This document shows positions 55,985-64,000 of a DNA stretch of 64,000 nt, in pieces. Within the stretch, counting starts at the first letter, position 1, and each line of letters starts with the position of its first letter. This DNA is from Micractinium sp. NFX-FRZ (taxonomy: Eukaryota; Chlorophyta; Trebouxiophyceae; Chlorellales; Chlorellaceae), in the NCBI GenBank assembly GCA_029339195.1, contig JAPTJF010000022.1, forward strand, positions 62,001 to 126,000, read 5' to 3'. The position numbers and the translations under genes are program-made. A model generated the notes under the pieces. That model worked only from the letters and a program-made list of their open reading frames with translations. It made no database searches and was not told the DNA's origin.

Positions 55985-57294
55985 GTGTGATGGGAGGGTG
56001 GGGCGCAGCGTGCATTTAGTGCAGCACGCAGCAGGGACGGGTGGCCATTGGTTTTCGTCGTGACAGGCTGGCTCGGGGCACAGGGTGCCTGCTCATGCCG
56101 GTTTCGACAAAAGGGGAGGGTGGGAGTAGAGATAAAGCGGGGGCTGGAGCAAGGCATGAGGTGAGCGGGCCGGGAAAGCGCGCGCAGGGATTTTGAGCCG
56201 GCAGACAGGACGGCAGCAGGCATGGGAGGGGGCAGCGCTTGTGTGCACGGCTGGTGGCTGGCAGCACAAAGGGCATGCCATGCGCCCGCGGATTCGGATG
56301 GAAAGAGCAGGATCACTTCGCTCGGGGGAGGGGGGGGCACTGTCAAAAACGACGAGGAGGGGGCATTGGGGCAGGCAGGAGCACCGCCCGCAAACTGCGG
56401 GCGGCGTCGTGAGCCGCCCCGCTGGTAGGCAAGCGGGCAGGCAGGGTCTGCGACTGGATGAAGAGCAAGGACGGATGGAATAAAGCCACACTGATGTGGC
56501 AGTGTGAGCCAAGAGAGTCGTGTAGAGAGAGAGCATCTGGGTGTCCCGCCAGCGTCGCCCTTCACATGCGGAACCGTGCAGACCTTTGCAGCCTTCAGGG
56601 CGGTGCAGTGCAGCGCGTTGCGCTGGGCGGGTGGAGACGGGTGAGCCGTGCTCGAGACGCAGGCAAGGGTTGTGTGGAGGGGCAAGGGGCAGGCACGGAA
56701 CGAAGGGAGGAGGAGGCAAGAAGGAGGCATTCGTGACAGCTAGGAGGGGGCAAGGGGAGGGAGGGAAGGGCGGGGGAGGACGCACGCAAGAGAGAACGAC
56801 GGCATGTTGGAGAGAAGGTTGGAGAGGTATTGTGGGAGAAGGATGTCGAACGCGCAGACAGGTGGGGCCGTCGAGAGCCGTGCGGAACAAGTGGCAGTGC
56901 ATCGCACAGCAGATGGGCACATGAATACATGGGAGGGGGGACGGGCGCAGAGTTCGGGTGGAAGGCAGGCATGGAAAAGGCAGGGAAAGGAGATGAAGGC
57001 AGGGAAGGGAGACCAAGATCTGTGCAGGATGAATACAGGCAGACACAGGGGGGACATACGTTTGCTGCACTGGGCGTCGGGAAATGGTGACATCGGGCGT
57101 GCGGTCCCGCTAATGATTTCAGGCATCGGGCGAGTTGGTGGACAGCAGCAGGAGGCCGTGCCTGGTCCGAGGTACGCCGACTGGCTGCGGGAAGCGGCTG
57201 CCTGTCGCAAGCTGCTCCCCAGATGAGAGAGCGTGCAGGTGGCGGGCGGCGGCCGCACAGCAGCTGCGATTCTGGGGCATTAGCACATGTGCCC
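55422..57294. other. G-rich convergent spacer
   Basis: 1.9 kb between convergent 3' ends of the RBM42-like and B3 genes. From about 55700 to 57060 the plus strand is strikingly purine- and G-rich, with a 69-base G run. Long open frames here on both strands are low-complexity artefacts. No gene supported. Confidence 0.55.
55913..55981. repeat. 69-base poly-G tract
   Basis: Uninterrupted G from 55913 to 55981, preceded by shorter G runs. The length may be unreliable because homopolymers are hard to sequence. Confidence 0.9.
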
Positions 57295-60200
57295 TCAGTT
57301 GGCACCGCCAGGATGGTGCATGTCTGAGGGGCCACCGCTGCTCCCAGGCTGAGGCTGGGGGCATTCCGAGTCGCGGGGGCGGTCGGCGGGCGGCTGCGCA
57401 GCGCTGCCAGGGTTGCCAGCAGGGTGCACCGTGGCAGCAGCGGGAGGCGCAGGCTGCTCGGCGGCGGCGAGCGCTGCCGATGCCTCGCTTGGCTGCTGCT
57501 GCTGCTGCTGCTGAGCCGGCTCCGGCATCGGGGGCAGGCGCAGCGGGTGCTCGCTGAGGGTTAGCGCGGCCTGCGTCGCAGCCGCCTGCGCCGCCGCCTC
57601 TGCCGCCACGCCCAGCATCGCTTGCAGCTGCAGCGGCAGTGCCTCCTCCTCCAGCCGCCCAGACCCCGCGGGAGGCGGCCCCATGCTGCCGGCCCCACCC
57701 AGCGGCGCGCCCGGCAGCTGCTGCATGCCAGGGAGCGGCATGCCCGGCAGCGGCGGCAGCAGCTGCTGGGAGGCGCGCAGGATGCGGAGGTGCACCACGC
57801 TGCGGTCCTGCGTCCACCGCTCCAGCACAAGGGTGTCGCCTGCAGGGAGGCAGTGTGTGCATGGGCGGGTGTCAGTGCACTGGCACCGTGCACACCGGCA
57901 GCAGCAGTGTGTGTGCGCGTGGCGCCTGCCAGAGCAGGGGGCAAAGCAGGCTGCAGGCCCGTCAGCCATATTCGCCCAGCGCGCCCGCTCACCGACAGCG
58001 GCGGCGTTGGCGCGGCAGAGGTAGCGCCAGCCGGCGCCCAGCCGCAGGTGCCGCTGGCCAGCAGACATGAAGCCCTCGTACTGCAGCATGGGAAGGAGGG
58101 CACAGCATGGCATGAGGAGTGAGTTTGGTGTATGTTTGGGATCTTGCACAGATGTGGCAGTGGCACAGCATGGCATGGCAGGTCGTGAAGGTGGGGGCGC
58201 AACACGTGCACAGCGCAGCACGGCATAGCAGGGTTTGGGGGAAGTGAGGGCGGGGCAGGGCGGGTGTGCAACCACAGCCAGGGGAAGTGCGCGCCAGTGC
58301 ACGCCTGCACCGCGCTTCCAGTGCCCCGCCGCGTCACTCGGCAACCCTTACAGAGCACAGCAGCCCAGCCCAGCCCAGCCCGGGACAGCCCAGCCCAGCG
58401 CCCGCAGCCCAGCCGCGCCTCCCACATACCTGCACGGGCCAGGCGCGGTCCTGCTCGTCCACCACCACGATGCTGTGCTTGAAGAGCATGAGGGAGCCGC
58501 CGGAGCCTTGGCGCTGCTGCTCCTGCACGTCAGGCGGGCGGGCGGGCGTGTGGTTGGGTGTTTAGGTGCTGCAAGTGTGCATTAGCGTGGGCAGTGGGCG
58601 CCCGCCTCCCCCGAGGAATGGGTGCAGCTGCGGCGTCCAACCTGGGCACACATGCAGCTCCCATGGAACGTGCACAGGCAGGCCGGCAGGTAGGCACGGA
58701 GGCATCACAGCAAGCCAGCAAGCCAGCAGGCAAGCCCGATGCAAAGGGTCAATCGAACATGCTGCCTAGAGGCTGAACAGCTGGCCGCACGTGCTCGGCG
58801 CGGGGGCTGTCATTGCCGCCGTCATTGCTGCCGTCGCAACCCTCCCCAGACTACAAAACCAGGCCCGGCACGCAGATCGCACACTCCAACGCACACCGCG
58901 CACTCCATAGCACACCCCAGCACCCACATGGGCAGCAGTACGTGTGAACCACACCCCAGCACCCACCTTGGGCAGCAGTATGTCGTCCACATCGGGCAGC
59001 AGGTCGTGCGCCATGGACTGGTTGACGTGCAGGCGGTTCATGTAGGTTGCATTGGTCAGCAAGCGGTCCACAGCAGCCAGCGGGTGCTGAAGAGACTGCT
59101 GGAGCACGCTGCGGCGCAGCGTGGAGGGAACCTGGCGCGGGATGGCCTGCTCGCGGGCAGCCAGCGGGCGCAGCGCGGCTGCGGCGGCGGCGGCGGCCGC
59201 GGCGGCGGCTGCCGCCGCAGGGGAGCGCGGGCCGGGGCCCTGCAGCAGCGGGACCAGCGGCGGCGGGGCGCCGCCGCCCTGCTGCCCCGCCCCGCTGCCA
59301 GCTGAGGCGGAGGCCAGGCTGCCGCTGCTGCCGGGCGCTCCGGCTGGCCCTGCCGCCCCGCCCCGGCGCGGCACCAGCTCAAACTGGCCCTGGTCGGTGC
59401 GCTGGCGCTTGATGGCGGGGGAGGAGGCGTTGGACTGCTGCGGGGGACACGGCAGTGGGCAGGCAGGCACATCAGGAATGCGGGGCATGTGCGACACAAG
59501 CAGCCCCAGGAGCCTATGCTCTGGGCCACATGCCTGCAGCTGAGGCTTCCACCACCACGCACCGAGGCCCTGGCATTCCGGAGCTCGCATGGCTGCCGCT
59601 CCTCACCTGGCTGCCGCCGCCGTTCATGCCTTGCGGCACAGCCTGCACAAGCTGCGGCCAGGTGCGCGCCGTGTTGGCTGCCTCGCTGCTGCCCGGCCCC
59701 TGCTGCGCCCGCACCGCCTGTGGCCGGAACAAGTGCTGCTGCAAAGCCAGGTCCTGCGGCCAGCCCGACGGCTGCAGCTGCTCGTGCAGCGCGGCGGCAA
59801 GTAGCGCATCGGTGCCGCTGCTGCCCCTGCCACCGCTGCCTGCATGGCCCGCCCCAGGCTGCCCCGACAGGTGCTGCAGCAGCAGGGCATCGGCTGTGGC
59901 AGATGCAGAGGGGGCTCCGCCGCCACCGCCGGCCAGCAGTGCCGCCAGCAGCATGTGCTGCTGCTGCTGCTGCGCAGGCTGCTGCTGCTGCTGCACGGGC
60001 GGCGGCATCGCTGCTGCAGCCTGCTGCTGCTGCCCAGCTGGCGCTGCCGCCACACATTTGAGCAGCACTTCCGAGATGGCAGCACCCATCTGCTTCAGCG
60101 GCGCGCATGCTGGGTGCCGCTGCAGCGTGGCCACCACGACTTGCGCCACCGCCTTGGCAAGCTCCAGCATGTGCCCTCGCGCCGCCTCATCCACGCCATT

Positions 60201-61011
60201 GCTGGCCGCCGCCGCGGCTGCTGCACTGGCTGCCGATGCAAAGTCGGCGGAGCTGTCCCTGCTCATGTCGAATGCAAGCGAGTCAGCCGACAGCTGCTGC
60301 GCCATCGGCGCAGCCTGCGCTTGCGGCTGCATCATTTGCTGGTGATGCTGCAGCAGTGACGCCAGGGCAGCACCCAGGGCACTTGTCTCACCCACAGGGC
60401 TGGCATCAGCGTCGGCTGACTGCTGACGCGCATCAGCTGCTGCCGCCGGCGGCGGCGGCAGCGGCGGCGGCGGCGCCTCCCGGACCTGCTGCCCTTCCAA
60501 GGCTGCCAGTTGCGGCTGCTGTTGTTGCTGCCCTGGCTGCGCGGCATCGCTACGCTTGAGCAGGCCGTCGCTTGCGCCCGCAGCTGCCCCGCCCTGCAGT
60601 GGCGGCGGCGGCGGAGGCGCGGCCGGTGCCGGAGACCCACTGGGCTGCAGCGAGTGCTGCTGCACCAGCAGCTTGGCCAGCCTCTCCAGGGCCTCCATGT
60701 GCGCCTGGCCTGCAGAGGGCACCACGAGGGGGGCGCACCGACCAGGTGTCTGGGTTTGTTGGGCGTGTGTCTGGGGCAGTGCCCGGTGTGTCTCTCTGTC
60801 TGGGAGTTGTGAGCAATGACGGAGAGCTGGGCCCGCCCGGGCTCCTACCTCCAAGGTCCGTCGTGGGGCGAGCCGGGCCGCCTTGCAAGGGCCCTCCACC
60901 CAACGCCTGCAGCACGGCACAGTTTGGTGCTGATAACCGCTTCAAGAATTCCCGGGCGCACAGGGACAGCAGCAAGGCCCAGCAGCGCCGGCAGGGAGCA
61001 AGAGCGCCCAA
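57295..61011 (-). CDS. B3-domain DNA-binding protein
   Basis: Plant-specific transcription factor type. The B3 domain is spread over four exons: DVDDILLPK (exon ends 58967), GSLMLFKHSIVVVDEQDRAW plus PVQ, YEGFMSAGQRHLRLGAGWRY LCRANAAAVG in two parts, and DTLVLERWTQDRSVVHLRIL. This follows the family pattern of a strand, a 'D..gr.W.v' turn, 'l..GW..f...n.v..GD.lvl'. Before it lies a very long low-complexity region rich in Gln, Ala and Pro, with a basic KRQRTDQ (possible nuclear signal); after it a Gln/Ala/Pro-rich tail. The exon containing MEALERLAKLLVQQH joins upstream in phase to a short exon (FLKRLSAPNCAVLQALGGG), so the start is probably the ATG at 61011, with 60698 as alternative. Low-complexity glutamine tracts are typical of activators, by inference. 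Target unknown. Confidence 0.82.
58911..58980. repeat. 40-bp tandem duplication over a donor site
   Basis: 58911-58940 repeats 58951-58980 with two differences (ACACCCCAGCACCCAC.TGGGCAGCAGTA). The right-hand copy contains the true exon end and donor of the B3 gene; the left-hand copy is intronic. Confidence 0.9.
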
Positions 61012-62478
61012 GGCAGGGCGAACTGCGCAGGCCCCACGGGTTCAGCAGGCAGGGACGTGGCCCCACCATCCTCTGAGCGTCCCCTACCTGATTTCCGCGG
61101 GGGTGAGAGCTGTCCACCTCTGTGTGTCGCTCACTTATTATACAGGAGTGTCTCTGGACCGCCCATCTGGACTTACACGGCTAACTATGTCAAGGGGAGC
61201 ATGCACATTGCGCGGGAGAGGCGGATGCGCGTCAAACTGGGCCCCGCCTTGCCCTTCGCGCCAGCGGTGGCGTGACGTGCAGCATGGGGCGGACGCCTGC
61301 AGGTTTGATGGCTCCTGATCGCCAGAAATGCGCGCAAAATTACCAATAGAAGCCACCGCCCACCCTTTCAACAGGGCCGCTGCGTCGCAAGCCTACACTA
61401 AACCATTATCGAGGCACTTAGGACGTGCAGTGCCCTTGTAGGAGGTGGGAATGCACAGGGAACAGGTAATCCGGAGCACGGGCGCCGCCAGCCGCGAAAA
61501 TGGCCATGCTGGTACAGCGGTTGAGGAAGGCCCTGGGGCTGCCTGCAGTTCTTGTTTGCGCGCGCCAGGTCGAAGAGACAAGGCTGCCCAGTGCAGGAGG
61601 GGGCCTGCAACGCTGAAAGCACTTGTTTGGTGTCATCCTGGTGTTGCACCAGCCGCTCCTGCCTCAAAAGGCAGGCAACTTGCGTGGCCACAAGCTGTGT
61701 ACTGTATTATGCCCTGGCTCTGCGGCAGGGGCTGCAACGTGCTGCGTGTGCCAGCCAAGACCGCAGCCCTAGCATGGACAGGCCATGTTGCATGCGCCAA
61801 GGCGGCCATCAGCGATGGCATGCCGGGGCCCATCATGCCGCCGCTGTGGTCGCACGTGCGGCTCCTCGGTAGCAGGCACCTTGCCCCGAATCAAACTTGC
61901 CCCGCCCACTCTGCGTGCAAGTTACCACCCTCTCAGATATTCTCGTCACGGACATGGCTGCAAGGATAAACTGTGTTGCACAGGGGGGTGTTGGCAGTGC
62001 CTCACCTCCGTTCTGCCACGCTCAAGCTGCTGCCATGTGGCTGGCGCGTCTCCATGCCAGACATTCGTCCATCGCTAATGCATGGAACAGTGATGACGAC
62101 ACTCCTGTAAAAATGCATGAGCCTCAGGTTACCTTGACAAGGCCCCGTTCATCCGGCGTGCCGCACGCGGGCAGAAGCGTGCACACTGCGTGTGGGCAGA
62201 GCACGTCCTGTTATGAAAAGGGGGGTGACACGCCCTGTTATGAAAGGGGGGCGGGTGATAACAAATGAACGCGTGGGCGGCATAGGCCGGCCTACAGATT
62301 GAGCGATTGCCAGAGAACGCAGCGTGCAGCGCCAATGGCGGCAGCAGGCGGCGGCCGGCGGGTGGAAAGTGCCCAGATGCAGCTCACATGGTGATCGCAG
62401 GTCAGCGCGGCTGCCGCCATCGCGCATCTGTTTCCAGAGCGTGCGATCACCTGTAGCCCCATCCTCTGGCCCTGCAAC
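61012..62478. other. Divergent intergenic region B3/ArgC
   Basis: 1.5 kb with the promoters of both genes. Several open frames exist but none shows a protein family or believable exon structure. A 25-base unit is tandemly repeated at about 62208-62258. Confidence 0.45.
62208..62258. repeat. Two-unit tandem repeat
   Basis: Two near-identical 25-base units, each containing CCTGTTATGAAA followed by a G run, about 220 bases before the ArgC start codon. Confidence 0.8.
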
Positions 62479-64000
62479 ATGTCCTCGGCCATCCACAGCC
62501 CTAGCGCTCGGGCTGCCCCCTCACGGGCTGCCTGCAGCAGGAGGAGTGTGCGGGTGCAATCTGTCGCTGCGGTAGGCACGGAGCCGGTTGGGGGGTCGGC
62601 CCGGTCTGGAGCAGCTGGTCTGCCCTAGGGGCCGCCGCCGCCAGCCGGCGGGTGCGCCACCACCCACTGGGCCCAACCCTGGGTTGCAGCCCTGCACTTC
62701 CATACAGTCTCCCTGGCGGGGCAGCATCACCATCTGCTGTGGCCTGCCACTCTGACCCCAGCCACACAGCATCCCCAACCGCCCTCGGCCCGCCCTCCAC
62801 GCTTGTGTGCAGGCGCCCACCGCGGGCGTCGCGGGCAGCAAGGCGGGCGAGCAGGTCCGCGTGGCTGTGCTGGGAGCCTCTGGCTACACTGGGGAGGAGG
62901 TGGTGCGCCTGCTGGCGCTGCACCCCACCTTCAAGGTCACAGCGCTCACCGGCGACCGCCAGGCGGGCAAGGTGTGCTGACAGTTTGAGGGGCGGCTTGC
63001 AGGGGCAGGCTGCTAACGCTGGCGGGCAGGGGGCAGGCTGCGGGCCTGTAGCGGTGGCGGCACTGGTAGATGACAGGCAAGTGTGCTGGCTGCCCTGTGC
63101 ATGGCTCAACCGCCGAGTCTCCTTCACCCAACTTGCCCAGCTTTGAGCCATTCGAGAGCTCAAGCCCTTGCATGCGTGCGCTCCACCCACTCCCCCCACG
63201 GCTCCCTGGCCAGCCGGCTGTCACATGCACACTCCTGCACCCCTCCTCATCCACCCTCTTGCTGTTCCTTTGCTGCTGCGCGTGACGCTGCTCCCGCTGC
63301 TGCTGCAGGAGTGCCGCTAGGTGTGCCCGCATCTCCACTTGAGCACCAGCCCATTCCCACTTGAGCAGGGGGACTTACTATCAGCTGCCCCACTCTCCAT
63401 ATGCTGGTGCAGGAGTTCAGCGAGGTGTTTCCCCACCTGGTGACCGCCACCGATGTGCCCACCCTGTGCAAGATTGACGATGTCGACTTTGGCGGGGTGG
63501 ACGCGGGTGAGGGCAGTGCAGCAAGGGGAGAAAGAAGTGCGGAAGGGCGGGGGAAGGCACACAGGAGCGGGTGCGGAACAAGTCGTGGACAGAGGGGGGC
63601 GTGTGGCAGGCAGTGGGCTGAGGGTGCATGGATTGATGGTCTTCTGACTCCCAATGCCTTACACAGCAGCCACCCCCTGGCCTCGCACACGCCGCCCGCC
63701 CCCTAGCTCCATGGCACCCCCTGCCGCCCCAGCCCACCCCTGTCCTTCCCCTGACCCCCGGCCCTCCGCCCCCCTCGCCCCTGCCCGCAGTCTTCTGCTG
63801 CCTGCCGCACGCCACCACTCAGGAGGTTGTGGCGGGGCTGCCCTCACACATCAAGGTGGTTGACCTGTCGGCCGACTTCCGGCTACGCGACGTCAACACA
63901 TACGCAGAGTGGTGAGCCGGGGCGGGGCTTTGGAGGAATGCAAGTGGTTGGTTGGTTGTCAGCCGGCAGGTTCAGTTGACCTGCCAGCTGACCTGGGCCA
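62479..64000 (+). CDS. ARGC: N-acetyl-gamma-glutamyl-phosphate reductase (partial)
   Basis: NADPH-dependent third enzyme of arginine (ornithine) synthesis, converting N-acetylglutamyl phosphate to the semialdehyde. Exons in phase: 62479-62571, 62813-62971, 63413-63506 and 63791-63911, then cut by the window end after TG|. The first exon is a chloroplast transit peptide ([20 protein letters not shown], then [11 protein letters not shown]). The second carries the nucleotide-binding [20 protein letters not shown]. Next come [12 protein letters not shown] and VDFGGVDA, then [18 protein letters not shown] and [14 protein letters not shown], all hallmarks of plant and bacterial ArgC. The catalytic Cys and later parts lie outside the window. 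The start fits because GCG|GTAGGC and CAG|GCG splice in phase 0. Intron 2 contains a degenerate copy of the next exon's start. Confidence 0.93.

Noticed and set aside
55680..56020. Poly-glycine open frames around the G run
   Set aside because: Homopolymer translation with no coding support.
1..64000. tRNA, rRNA, CRISPR arrays, transposase or reverse-transcriptase genes
   Set aside because: None was recognised on either strand. Direct repeats found are simple or gene-derived, without CRISPR spacing.

Overview
The window looks like nuclear DNA of a green alga, most likely a trebouxiophyte of the Chlorella group. It is GC-rich. The genes are cut into many short exons by introns that mostly start GTG/GTA and end GCAG. 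Several 3' ends carry the chlorophyte-type poly(A) signal TGTAA. The proteins are eukaryotic and partly plant-specific (a B3 DNA-binding domain, a plastid-targeted arginine-biosynthesis enzyme). The species is inferred. The exon models were built by hand from reading frame, splice-site phase and protein-family conservation.

Layout, left to right. 0.1-0.8 kb (-): short putative membrane protein. 1.1-3.2 kb (+): GPI-anchor synthesis subunit PIG-Q/GPI1. 3.6-4.9 kb (-): Cys-rich MYND-like, polyglutamine protein. 5.4-7.3 kb (+): secreted CDP-diacylglycerol pyrophosphatase-like protein. 7.8-13.6 kb and 15.8-21.8 kb: two copies of a divergent gene pair, each a 15-exon degenerate protein kinase on the minus strand facing a small basic protein on the plus strand. 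A 129-residue protein gene (-) lies between the copies. 22.4-24.9 kb (-): UFD1. 25.5-27.2 kb (+): enhancer of rudimentary homolog. 27.7-31.3 kb (-): large MYND-finger protein. 31.3-33.3 kb: gene-poor, with an inverted repeat. 33.3-36.2 kb (+): OTU deubiquitinase. 36.6-39.2 kb (+): ASH2/COMPASS SPRY protein. 40.1-44.5 kb (-): inositol polyphosphate kinase. 44.7-49.0 kb (+): GCN5 histone acetyltransferase. 49.4-49.7 kb: broken relic of the MYND gene. 49.8-52.7 kb (-): secreted patatin-like lipase. 53.2-55.4 kb (+): RBM42-like RNA-binding protein. 55.4-57.3 kb: G-rich spacer with a 69-base G run. 57.3-61.0 kb (-): B3-domain protein. 62.5-64 kb (+): plastid N-acetyl-gamma-glutamyl-phosphate reductase, cut by the window end.

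Most neighbours are unrelated housekeeping genes in divergent or convergent pairs. GCN5 and the inositol polyphosphate kinase have start codons only about 120 bases apart and probably share a promoter. ASH2, GCN5 and the B3 protein are all chromatin or transcription factors, but I see no operon-like logic.

The most unusual signal is not a gene. In at least seven genes an intron carries a degenerate copy of the edge of the neighbouring exon, often with its splice site: tandem in UFD1, ERH, GCN5 (three introns), RBM42, the B3 gene and ArgC, and inverted in the CDP-diacylglycerol pyrophosphatase gene, where it could fold over the true acceptor. The window also has several introns that only fit a GC-AG boundary, one conserved between the two kinase paralogues.
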